Assembly: GCA_008704415.1 (NCBI GenBank)
Contig: VXIS01000551.1
Coordinates: 1 to 18,560 of the forward strand
Direction of reading: 5' to 3'
Length of the DNA stretch: 18,560 bases
Origin: Sphaerosporella brunnea
Lineage: Eukaryota; Ascomycota; Pezizomycetes; Pezizales; Pyronemataceae
Part shown: piece by piece, positions 9,469 to 17,602 of the stretch
How the letters are laid out: every line of letters starts with the position of its first letter
Position numbering within the stretch: position 1 is the stretch's first letter
The notes under the pieces: generated by a model
What the model was told of the DNA's origin: nothing
What the model saw: the letters and a program-made list of their open reading frames with translations, nothing else
Databases searched by the model: none
Position numbers and translations under genes: made by a program

Positions 9469-9705
9469 CTGTCAACGGTTGCGTTAGCAATGCAAAAGCG
9501 CAAGGCAGCGGAATACCAGGCGTCGACGAGCTATCACTGATAGCTGCGAACACTGTACTTCAGCACGCAGAGTTGGCAGTTGACCGGGGCGGGATGATTA
9601 TTGATGGTCACGGTTGGTGGTTGTTGTTGTTGCTGTGAGGTAAATTTTTTTCCAAGTGTCAAAATTAACCCCAGCTGGCTCGCTCATTGGAGCAAATTCT
9701 GATTA

Positions 9706-10092
9706 GACAATGCCAACCGATTCGCTAGCGTGGGCAAACATGCCAGTTTTATGCCATAGAGCCGCATACAACACAACACAACACCACAAAAACTCAACAA
9801 AAAATAACCGAAAAAATTGGAAAAAAATCACCGTGAGCGAGGGAGGGTTAGAGCTAGGGGTAGGACCTGAGTTAGGGCGCGGGTCAGAGTCAGGGGTGGG
9901 GAGTGTGGAATATATTTTATCACTTTTTACCGTAAAAATTGAGAAAAACTTGGGGGGTTTTTTTTTAAAAAAAAAACTCTCTTTAATTTTTGGTGCCTGT
10001 TTTCCGTTGCTGCATTGGAATTTTTTTTTTTTTCAGTTTGCGGCTCTGTGGCATATTCGCCCACGCTAGCGAATCGGTGTAGCACTTTGCTC
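9706..10092. mobile_element. Non-autonomous TIR DNA transposon (MITE), Mutator-like by TSD length
   Basis: A perfect 10-bp direct repeat, ATTCTGATTA, lies at 9696-9705 and 10093-10102. Directly inside are terminal inverted repeats of about 53-60 bp. They share the exact 20-bp core ACCGATTCGCTAGCGTGGGC (left 9716-9735, right inverted at about 10059-10078), flanked by matching GA(G)CAA...TGC outer ends and ATGCCA...AGAGCCGC inner ends. The left repeat carries an 11-bp partial duplication (GTTTTATGCCA). The interior is AT-rich with homopolymers and a GGGTTAG-like G-rich block, and encodes no transposase. Long TIRs with a 9-11 bp duplication are typical of Mutator-like elements, so the superfamily assignment is inference. 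It must have been moved by a transposase encoded elsewhere. Confidence 0.85.
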
Positions 10093-10102
10093 ATTCTGAT
10101 TA

Positions 10103-10582
10103 TCTCGGCGATGATGTCAAGCCTTCCGTTGTCAAAAAGATATCAGAATGGTATGTACCACCACCACAACTTTTTTTGGTATTTTTTTCTGCTTTAAATA
10201 GGTCGGTACCCCCCAATTAGGCAATAAAACAGGCCCGTCGTTGGTGTCGCAACTTATCTTGCAGGACCTGCCTAGCCTGTCCAGACGGCGGTTCGACATT
10301 GGATGTCCGGATGATTGATTGTCATCGTCATTTGTCCTCACTGGGAGATTCGATGCGAGCTTGAGTGATGGTGGATGCAGAACGTTATGTATGTACCTGT
10401 CAGCCCTATCAGAGTCCACGCCCCCCAAAAGCACAAGGCAGACATAGGCGGGCCGCATAGAGCACTTAACAGGCCTGCATGTTGTCGGGTATCTACACCA
10501 GCAGAAGAACCAAAAAAAGTACCCGAGGGATATCCTCCCAACAAAAACTATAGATGCAAAACATGTTTCCAAAAAGTATCCC
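10103..10582. other. Spacer between the transposon and the SpeE-like gene
   Basis: About 480 bases with no supported gene. The end near 10582 should hold the 3' UTR of the minus-strand SpeE-like gene. Two similar stretches, AAAAAAGTACCC...CCTCCC (about 10512-10540) and AAAAAGTATCCC...TCTCCC (about 10571-10596), may be an old local duplication reaching into the stop-codon region. Confidence 0.5.
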
Positions 10583-13498
10583 TCAGTAATTCTCCCAGAC
10601 CCCATCTGGCACCACCGTCCTGATGACGCCCCAATGGCCCACCGCGGAGAGTTTCTGCCACGCGTCGAGTGTCGAAATATTGCTTTCGTCGAGCACCATG
10701 TAGTCGCCCTGCCCGCTAGCCGCCCAGTATTTCTCCAGGTCAATTTCATACCGAGGAACCAAAAATCTCTGCCGCGCGTAAGAACCTAGAAAATCCTCCT
10801 GCTTTGGTGCCCGGAACTGGTACGGCGTTTTGGCTTTGGTGCAGAACACCACCTAGATACCTCGCAAACAAAAGGAAGGTTGTCAGCCAACCATTCCTTC
10901 ACACCGCATAAACCACTGAAACAAGAAACTGAGCAACAAAAGCTCCAGATCCGATCATGACAGCATAGACTCGCTAGCCGGCATCGCAAAAATGCAGAGA
11001 AAGAAGTTGCAAACGAAAAAAGGGAGGGGAAACACAAGGAACGAACAAGCATTCGGCGTGTGCGGGAGGGCAGTCTCGGCTGCAGCGTGCAGAAAGCTTG
11101 ACCGCATGCGACACAAAGCGTCATGCAGGGTTACCCAGTAAATGATATCTTCAGCCCACCCATCTGTCGGGTATCACGGCTTCCATTTGTTGTCCTTCCA
11201 GAATCCTGGCAGCCAAGACCGTCGTCTGACCATTGGGAATGGGATCCTGCTCCCGACGACCAAGTGTCCGGAGATCCGCCATTTATCTCGGGAAAGAGAG
11301 CGACAGTGCTTCATCTCACAGAGTTCGCCGACCCGGTCACGTTGCCCAGTCCCCGAGAAAACAGCCGTGAGGATACGAGATGTGTGGCCCAGATGTGGGG
11401 AATGCTATCCGAGACTCTGGAGGATGGGGCAAAGGTAACACCGAGGAAAGTATGGTAGCGCACAGCAGTTGTGTGACCTCCTGTGATGGAACGAAGGAAG
11501 ATATGAAATAGATACCATAGAGAACCGCATAATGAACCAAAACCCACCATGTTTGTGAAATCCACAGCTGCAGCGGCGACATCCTCACTGGGCATCTCCT
11601 CGCGAAACACGCGGCAGTTGTTAAACACTGCTCGCACGGTCTCGATGATCGATCTCGCAGCTTGAAGCTTCAGGTCTCCGGCCCAATTCTGTATCGGATT
11701 ACGTGGTCAGCCAGCGCTTGCTTGCAGAGACAACGAATTCTCGCTCATGGGTCCGCGGATCAAGCCGAGAGTGTAGATTTGGGCCAGGCCAATTCGAAAC
11801 GCCATGCCCGGAAATGGATGCAAAGCATCTCAATCTTGCAACCTTTTTTGGCCAGCCCGTACGTCGAACGAGACCGTGATGCAAACCGTGACGCGGACCG
11901 TGACCCAATATTGAAGAAGCCAGAGCACGGTACAATTGTCTACACCCCGCTTCGTAGCTTGAAAGCAAGATGATCATCTTCTAAATCCTCTCACCGCAAC
12001 ATTTCACCTCGCCGAACGCCTAAACGTTACAGTGCAGCAATAAACAGCGCACTGCATTTGGCTCGATACAAACGGAGGTGCCGAAGGTCGGGGGGCTGGG
12101 GGCAAGATTTGGAGAAAGGACGGAGCACTCACAATTGCGATGACTCCATCATCGCTCAAGAGATGCCTCAAGCCGCGGAACACCTCAAACGTGAACAGAC
12201 TGGCAGGTACAGCACCGCCTGTAAACACATCATGCAAAATGTAGTCGTACTTTTTGCTGTCTGCTCCCTTCGCAACCTCTCTCTTTACAAAGCCAACCGC
12301 ATCCTCGATGTATGCCGTGTGGTTTGGTGACAATCCGAAGTAATCCTTTGCATAACGGTAGACTACAGGATCCAATTCGACAATATCGGTCTCCACGCCA
12401 TGCTTTATCAGCGCATCCGCGGATGTGCCGATTCCCAACCCGCTATCACGAATGTAAGCTCAGAGTGATCACCCATGATTTGGATGCGAAATCTCACATA
12501 GCCAAAGCCCTAGGATTGGGGTTCTTGGGCGCCGGCTCAATCAGCCGCACAGCCTCCATGATGACAAAAATGGCATAAATCGGCTCTTTGAAGCCTGCGT
12601 GATTCATGTGCTCAAACCCGGCCGGGGCACGCTGCCACTCGCCTCCTAGGAGCGAGTGGTCACATCGCAGCACTCGATATCCGGCTTCAAAGTTGTCCAA
12701 AACCGAAATGTACCCCGTGTTACTCTCCTGCCGGGCAATGATGCTATGATTGTACGGCGCAAGCGTTTCGTTCAGCGTCGGCGTCAGGACGCACATGGGG
12801 TTTTCGTTCATGGAGTGGAATATGCCAGTGATAGTAGTAGCCAGCAACAGGCTCGGAGAAAGGATGGCATAGAGTGCTCCCAGCGCATGGTGAAGACCGC
12901 ATCGAGTGAGTACCCATGAAGATCCTATGTGGTTGCGCAACAAATCGGGAATGGTGCTGCGCGCGATGCTGAAGATTGCGAACGAAATACTAGCTGGGAT
13001 AGCGTCAAGAACCCAATTATTGAACTCCAGTAAAGTCGCCGCGGTATACACGCTCAAAAACAGCACCGGGTAGTACGTGAGCGCCTCGGTGTACAACGGC
13101 CCATCAACAGCGCCCCATTGCGTGGAGTAACGGAAGATGAAGTTCAGCAAGCCTGGCGTTAGCAGTACCAGCACTGGGACCACCGCAGAAAGTCTGAACG
13201 GGAACTTCCTGACAAGGCCCTTCAAGAGCCATGCCGCGAAAAAGATGCCGGTGACGATCTTGTCGTGATAAAGCGATGACGGGATCTCGCCGTACACAGG
13301 CGCCAACGTCAATTGTGACACGTACGAACCCGCGGCTGCGGCTATCAGATAGAGGGCGGCGCGAGCGAATGCGGGGATCCGATATCCGATCGAGAAGTCT
13401 AGAGCTGGGAGAGAGCTGCGGGGCGGCTGTTTCTGAGCTTTCTTTGCGAGGGCGCGCAGTTCCTTGTCTGGCGGCCGGGACGGCGATTGCGAGGACAT
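10583..13498 (-). CDS. Membrane-anchored spermidine/spermine synthase-like (SpeE-fold) protein
   Basis: Four exons on the minus strand (13498-12498, 12442-12133, 11688-11548, 10852-10583) give 573 residues, with all phases agreeing. The N-terminus is basic (1-30). Several hydrophobic helices follow between about 42 and 225 (near 46-60, 81-95, 103-123, 142-157, 168-178 and 204-225). A linker leads to a class-I, SAM-type Rossmann domain: GLGIGTS at 335-341, VELDP at about 355-359, and HDVFTGG...SLFTFEVF in the position of the aminopropyltransferase active-site loop. The C-terminus (APKQEDFLGSYARQRFLVPRY ... GHWGVIRTVVP) is typical of the fungal family annotated as spermidine synthase-like. The canonical catalytic Asp-Ser-Asp-Pro-type loop of true spermidine synthases is not preserved, so a methyltransferase or unknown transferase is possible. 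Membrane location is inferred. Introns 2 and 3 are unusually long. It is divergent with the CCDC97 gene. Confidence 0.88.
10853..11547 (-). other. Intron 3 of the SpeE-like gene (695 nt, very long)
   Basis: Donor GTGGGT after Asp-Phe-Thr-Asn-Met; acceptor ATCTAG before Val-Val-Phe-Cys-Thr-Lys. The joined protein fits the family without gap. A CTGAC branch-like site is about 35 bases before the acceptor. Open frames inside it on either strand show no recognisable protein. See the separate entry for the direct-repeat-bounded segment. Confidence 0.85.
10912..11532. mobile_element. Possible insertion inside intron 3, bounded by 9-bp direct repeats
   Basis: ACCGCATAA occurs at 10903-10911 and again at 11524-11532, both near the ends of intron 3, and each is soon followed by ACCA. 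Removing the segment with one repeat copy would leave a 74-nt intron that keeps the GTGGGT donor, CTGAC branch and TAG acceptor, a normal fungal size. I see no terminal inverted repeats and no transposase, so the element type is open, and a chance 9-mer match is possible. Confidence 0.35.
11689..12132 (-). other. Intron 2 of the SpeE-like gene (444 nt, long)
   Basis: Donor GTGAGT follows Gly-Val-Ile-Ala-Ile; acceptor ATACAG precedes Asn-Trp-Ala-Gly-Asp-Leu, as in the family. A CTGAC branch-like site lies about 20 bases before the acceptor. It is about eight times the other ordinary introns here, so it may hold inserted sequence, but no clean element boundary is visible. Confidence 0.8.
11873..11903 (+). 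repeat. 12-bp periodic repeat inside intron 2
   Basis: ACCGTGA occurs at 11873-11879, 11885-11891 and 11897-11903, exactly 12 bases apart, with variable 5-base spacers. Confidence 0.7.
12443..12497 (-). other. Intron 1 of the SpeE-like gene (55 nt)
   Basis: Donor GTGAGA, acceptor GATAG. Splicing AT|C restores Ala-Leu-Ala-Ile-Gly-Leu-Gly-Ile-Gly, the cofactor-binding motif; unspliced reading stops at once. Confidence 0.9.
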
Positions 13499-13863
13499 TC
13501 TGGCGAAGAAGGGGAGAGCTCTTGACTCCTGACGTGGCCAGCAACAGCGGAGAGGGGGCGTTCAAGAAAAAAATTCGAAGAGCTGCTGGGGGGGTAAAGA
13601 TATAGATATCTTGATATTGACAAGGCCAGCGTGTCGTCAACAATATGGCAAGCCCATTCGATTGGGGGGGTAAGAGTGGGACGTGCGATAAAACTATAGT
13701 TAGCTGCCTGGGATAAATTCCTCTGGTGGTGAGGCGGACCGTCCTGACCTGACACTTCCACGCTCGCAGATGGATGATCTTGGCAACGGCTCCTTCAAAG
13801 TTCAAACAACACAACCCAACCTCACGACATCACCATCGCGCAACTTCAATCCACCACCCCACA
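13499..13863. promoter_or_regulatory. Divergent promoter region
   Basis: 365 bases separate two start codons facing away from each other (13498 on minus, 13864 on plus). It contains an inverted CCAAT box (ATTGG, 13661-13665) roughly midway and GATAAA-type motifs near 13687. Shared or competing regulation of the SpeE-like and CCDC97 genes is inferred from layout. Confidence 0.55.
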
Positions 13864-14538
13864 ATGCCAGGACGAGTAGTATCGCCATCACCAGCTCCAT
13901 CCGAGCCCTCACCAGCACCAACACCCTCGACTCCGCAGCCACAGCGCTGCTCTCCAACTCCATCCACGCCACCCTCCTCCGCGCCCTCCAATCACTCACC
14001 ATCACCCGAAATCCTGCGCCCACCGCCCGTCACCCCCGAGCGCGCCCGCCAAACCCTAATCCGCAACCGCCGCCTACGCTACCTAGCCGAAAACCCGAAC
14101 TACTTCACCTCCCCCGACCTGGAGCTGGCGGACCCACTGCTCTACGACCGACTGATCCGACAGTACCTCACGGCGGCGGAGCGGGAAGCGCAGGGCCGAG
14201 CTCGCGGGTGGTCGGGGGTGCTGGAAGCAGACCTGTCGCGCGCAGAAGCGAAAGTTGCCGCGCTCGCCGAAAGCGACATTGGGGTTTCGGTGGAGGCGCG
14301 GGCGGAGACCGCGTCGGGGGAGGCGGTGTCAACCAAGGAGGAGGGGGAGCAGCTGTGGCGCGAGACGATGACGCTGCGGTTCTTGGAGGGCGGGGATCCG
14401 GATATTGATTATGGCACCATCGACGAGAGTGAGGAGTGGGATGATCGTGAGACGGAGAGGAGAGAAGCGGAGGAGGCGTGGTTCGATGCGGAGACGCCCA
14501 GTGCGGTCACCAGTGATACGGGCGTGCTGGATTATTGA
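13864..14538 (+). CDS. CCDC97 / DUF2052 coiled-coil domain protein
   Basis: A single exon of 224 residues. Residues 1-57 are almost all Pro, Ser, Thr and Ala (disordered). From 58 the conserved domain begins: ARQTLIRNRRLRYLAENPNYF, then SPDLELADPLLYDRLIRQ (83-100), AAEREAQGR (104-112) and WSGVLEADLSRAEAK (116-130). A variable linker leads to FLEGGDPDIDYGTIDESEEWDD (173-194) and an acidic ERREAEEAWFD end. This order matches the CCDC97 C-terminal domain (DUF2052) of fungi and animals. Animal CCDC97 associates with the SF3B part of the U2 spliceosome, so a nuclear, splicing-linked role is inferred. I chose the ATG at 13864 (context CACAATG, A at -3) over the in-frame ATG at 13774, which would add 30 unconserved residues. 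Confidence 0.9.
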   Translation: MPGRVVSPSPAPSEPSPAPTPSTPQPQRCSPTPSTPPSSAPSNHSPSPEILRPPPVTPERARQTLIRNRRLRYLAENPNYFTSPDLELADPLLYDRLIRQYLTAAEREAQGRARGWSGVLEADLSRAEAKVAALAESDIGVSVEARAETASGEAVSTKEEGEQLWRETMTLRFLEGGDPDIDYGTIDESEEWDDRETERREAEEAWFDAETPSAVTSDTGVLDY

Positions 14539-14902
14539 AGCGATTTTTGGCAGCACCGGAGTTTTCTCCCAGACTTGCTTCGCTGGGAGAGTGTACGATA
14601 TGATGGTCACTGCGACAGACATGTATCGCCTCTCACTGCAGCTCGTGTGTACAGCTGGAAGGTACAGCGGGCCGCCGACATTGGGATTCCTTCCACGGAA
14701 TTCCAGAGCGGACCTGCCAATAAGCCAGCAGCACTACAGATGGAATCTTCCATCGGAGACTAGGACGGACCTTCGACCCAAGGCCATGTGAAGCACACCA
14801 ACCTGAGGCCACATCTTCAACCTGCATCCTTTCCCATCAACCTGAACCCTCTACCTCCATTATTACCCCTCCCCTCCCTCTCAGCCGTCTCATCAATCCA
14901 CC
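14539..14902. other. Short intergenic region, 3' UTR and leader
   Basis: 364 bases between two co-oriented genes. The first part should be the CCDC97 3' UTR. The last 80 bases are strongly pyrimidine-rich (TACCCCTCCCCTCCCTCTC-type) and end in CACCATG, a typical fungal leader. No further gene is seen. Confidence 0.6.
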
Positions 14903-15160
14903 ATGCCATCCCACGCCCAATTCCGCTGGCGCTGCTGTGCCGAGGAGTGCAAGCCCGGCAAAGCAGCATACACCCATGCAGACCGTACCTGCCAGGCATG
15001 CGCGCATGCACGTTGCGATATGTGCACCATTAAGCACTATTTTGGCCTCTGGGTCAAGATTGGCACGCTCAAGCAGATGGCGGGTGAGAAGCCTGTGGTG
15101 AAGCCTCCCAAGAGGAGAGAGGCGGCGGAGGAAGGCGGGGAGACTCAGGCTCAGGGATAG
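14903..15160 (+). CDS. Small Cys-rich putative zinc-binding protein (85 aa)
   Basis: A single exon with an excellent start context (CACCATG). Residues 1-45 hold a dense set of potential metal ligands: Cys11, Cys12, Cys16, Cys30, Cys33, His35, Cys38 and Cys41, spaced C-x3-C ... C-x2-C-x4-C-x2-C after an initial Phe-Arg-Trp-Arg. This resembles the small W-x-C...C-x2-C-x-H-x-R-C-x2-C ribbon seen in many unnamed fungal proteins. The tail is basic (VKPPKRRE, about 65-73) then acidic and Gly/Gln-rich. There is no signal peptide, so a nuclear or cytosolic location is likely. No specific function can be named. Confidence 0.7.
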   Translation: MPSHAQFRWRCCAEECKPGKAAYTHADRTCQACAHARCDMCTIKHYFGLWVKIGTLKQMAGEKPVVKPPKRREAAEEGGETQAQG

Positions 15161-15747
15161 ACTTGTAATTGATCTGTTCTCACTGTGTATGATTTATATC
15201 AAACGATGATTGCTGCTTCATAGAATATCACGCACACCCATTCCGACATACCCAGTTAAAATACCGTCTTAGGCCCATAACAAACCAGAACAGTAGGTAT
15301 AGGTGATTAGCAATCATGGATCTTCGTTCTTGGTAGATAGCACGCCGGAATATATAGTTCCCTGGGCAAGGTCTTCTCGGTTTTCAAGCCTTCCAATCTC
15401 TTCCAATGAACCTGGCAAACGGTGCTTGCCGCCCGCAAGAGCCACTGTCCACTGCCCGCTGCCTGTTCGAATACTAAATACAGCTGTGTAGCTAGCTTTC
15501 AGCCGCCCACCGCCCTGCGCAGCGCAACCTTCTTACACCCACCACCACCGTGGCTACAGGTTCGGGATACGCGGGGAAACTTTCTTGGCTCTTCTGGCTC
15601 TATTTGGCCCGGGTGGCCTCAACTTGGCAGTTTCTGGAGGCTGTGGTGCGGCTGGTGTTATGATCTAGGCTTCGGTAGCGGGAAGGAGGCGTCACAGTCT
15701 AGCACTCGATATTTTCGAAGCGCAGCAACTCACCGCCAGCATGTCCG

Positions 15748-15966
15748 ATGTCTGCAACAAAAAGGGGGGGAGGGGTGTGATTGCTACCGCGGTGGTGCTG
15801 GAGCCTTCAAAGATTTCGTATTTGCCCTAGGATACCGCAACAATGCCGAAGCACTGCCGCGGAGATACCGCAGCAATACAGCAACATGGACAAAATACCG
15901 AGTCTTTGACGACTGCGGTAGCGATCGCACCCCCCCCCCCCCCGCCCCCTTTTTGCTACAGTATGT
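15748..15966. mobile_element. Fold-back (MITE-like) repeat, copy 1
   Basis: The two ends are imperfect inverted repeats of about 70 bp. The left (about 15752-15813) reads GCAACAAAAAGGGG...GTGATTGCTACCGCGGT...TTTCGTATTTG. The right, reversed, reads GTAGCAAAAAGGGGG...GTGCGATCGCTACCGCAGT...CTCGGTATTTTG. The centre has two GATACCGCARCAAT units (about 15831 and 15864). The right end, CCCCCTTTTTGCTACAGTATGT, closely matches that of the second copy. No coding capacity and no clean target-site duplication were found, so the exact ends are approximate. Confidence 0.6.
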
Positions 15967-16639
15967 TGAGTAGCGAACATTAATACACTCAGCCTCCAAT
16001 CCAATCCAGATCCATATCCATATCCTACTCAGTACTCCATTTCGTTCGTCATGGTCGCTCATATCCCATTAATATTGCCCTCACTCGGAGACGACTCCTT
16101 TGTAGTGGGTCTGTCATGATCGTTCGCGGTCGTATATAGGTAATAAAACAAACAGTCCGCATGCCTCGCCCTGACCCGAAATTTGATATTTTTCCATTCT
16201 CTACTTTCGGCCCCCACAAGCTTGTAGCTAGGCAAAGTGATAGTTAATGATTCCCCATCCGCCAATCCAACCGCCAAGCTGCGTTGGTTGTTTCATCAAC
16301 TCTCACTCACTCGAGCTCTGCATATCTACAGGCAACAAAACAAAACTGTTCGAGTCTCACCGGATCCACCTCCTCCTCCGAGGAGACCAGGCGCATAGGG
16401 GTGGGGTTTTGTTATTTCCTTTCCTTTCCCTGAGGGCAAACTTTATAATTAACGTCGATCGCTGCATACTAGGTATGTAGTCAGGGGTAGATTATCTATA
16501 AATCTATAAATCTAGATACTCCATCTGTGGCTGTGAGCAGGTGAAGATCTGGTACTACATAGTAAGTATATAAAGGAATGCACAGACGGGTCTCATGTAT
16601 GTACTCGTATCTACAGGGAAAGATTCGAAGGTATACTTG

Positions 16640-16784
16640 GTAAAGGGTTGCTAAGGGGGTGGGGGGCTACCGCAGGAAAGCAGCAGTCTCAAAAATTCAC
16701 AGTTGACTCGGTATTTACCATAGCAATACCCCAGGATACCGAATCAACTCTGTATCCCCCCCCCTTTTTTTTTGTTACTGTATG
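16640..16784. mobile_element. Fold-back (MITE-like) repeat, copy 2, shorter
   Basis: It shares with copy 1 the GGGGG...GGCTACCGCAG block near the left, the AATACCGAGTC motif (here inverted as GACTCGGTATT) and the right end C9-T9-GTTACTGTATGT. Its centre is a strong hairpin (16702-16748). It looks like a diverged or deleted relative of copy 1, about 0.9 kb away in the same orientation. Boundaries are approximate. Confidence 0.5.
16702..16748. repeat. 13-bp inverted repeat (hairpin)
   Basis: GTTGACTCGGTAT (16702-16714) pairs with ATACCGAATCAAC (16736-16748) with one mismatch around a 21-base loop. It forms the core of fold-back copy 2. Confidence 0.85.
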
Positions 16785-17529
16785 TATGTGTGAATGAAAG
16801 TTCTCCGTCTACCGGACGCATACGCGGCTATGACCATGCGATAGGGGATCCGGAGTGCGAGCAGATCTAGACGCCTCGGCATCGCATCGCGTCAGTGGAG
16901 GCCTACTCTACATACAGGCGGTCACGGCCGCTCGCTCGCGCGGGCCCGGCCCGTTGATTCGGTCAATTTCTTTTTTCTTTTTTCTTTTTTTTTTTTTCGG
17001 ACAGCAGCTGGCGTGATGGGTGGGGCCGCGACGACTACCCACTGCGCGGTACATAAGAGTTTCTACGGTACTTGAGTATGTATGCCAAATACTTTTTTGC
17101 ATGCAGCTGGTAGAGAGCCGCCAAAATCACGGGCAAATCTACCGGTCATCAGAAGGTGCGGAGGCTAGGCGTGTCTCGGGGTTGGTGTGCTAGAGAATCT
17201 CGAGCGTGTCAGGCGGACCGCAGGAGATTAACCGTGGGGAGAGGAGGGGAAACACAGCTTGTCACTCACGCCAGACTCCTTCCAGATGCAAAACCAAAAA
17301 TGCATGCAGACACAATTTCGCCGGAAATGGCATTCACAGTCGTCTAAAATTAAAAATTTCCCACCGCTGCGAACAAAGGAAAAGCAGCAGGTAGGAACGC
17401 TGGTTGAGTGGATGTCCGTGTGTGGTTGTGTGGTTGGTGCATAACCTCAAACGTTTTGCTTTTCCCTTCCTTCCTTTCCTTCCTTTTGGCGCCTGGCGGC
17501 CGACAGCTGGAATCGATGTTGTGCATGGG

Positions 17530-17554
17530 TGCAGGCTGTCACGTGCAGGCTGTC
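17530..17554 (+). repeat. TGCAGGCTGTC tandem repeat
   Basis: TGCAGGCTGTC occurs at 17530-17540 and 17544-17554 (14-bp period); a CACGTG lies between the copies. A partial third copy (TGCAGGCTG) follows at about 17566. Confidence 0.8.
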
Positions 17555-17577
17555 TTATCAGGGAATGCAGGCTGCAG

Positions 17578-17602
17578 TGCATGCATGCATGCATGCATGC
17601 AT
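17578..17602 (+). repeat. (TGCA)n microsatellite
   Basis: About six perfect self-complementary TGCA units in non-coding DNA. Confidence 0.85.

Noticed and set aside
9839..9905. GGGTTAG-like G-rich block considered as interstitial telomeric repeat
   Set aside because: The units (AGGGTTAG, AGGGGTAGG, GAGTTAGGG) are irregular and lie inside the transposon, so they are more simply part of its interior.
11123..11458. 111-codon plus-strand frame inside intron 3 of the SpeE-like gene
   Set aside because: It has no recognisable domain and lies antisense inside a segment that is spliced out. I kept the insertion hypothesis but not a gene call.
11775..12112. 8-bp direct repeat AGATTTGG near both ends of intron 2 (11775-11782, 12105-12112)
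   Set aside because: An 8-mer match over 440 bases is expected by chance fairly often, and removing it would still leave a 114-nt intron with no inverted repeats at the ends.
13276..13605. 109-codon plus-strand frame over the 5' end of the SpeE-like gene
   Set aside because: It is the antisense shadow of a well-supported coding exon.
13774..13863. Upstream in-frame ATG for the CCDC97 gene
   Set aside because: The 30 extra residues are His/Thr/Ser-rich and unconserved in appearance, and the ATG at 13864 has a better start context.
15450..15480. GTTCGAAT motif considered as a tRNA B box
   Set aside because: No matching A box at the right distance and no cloverleaf arms could be built around it. 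The similar motif near 18037 failed the same test.
17578..17602. TGCA array considered as a CRISPR-like or regulatory repeat
   Set aside because: It is a simple tetranucleotide microsatellite without spacers, and the window is eukaryotic.
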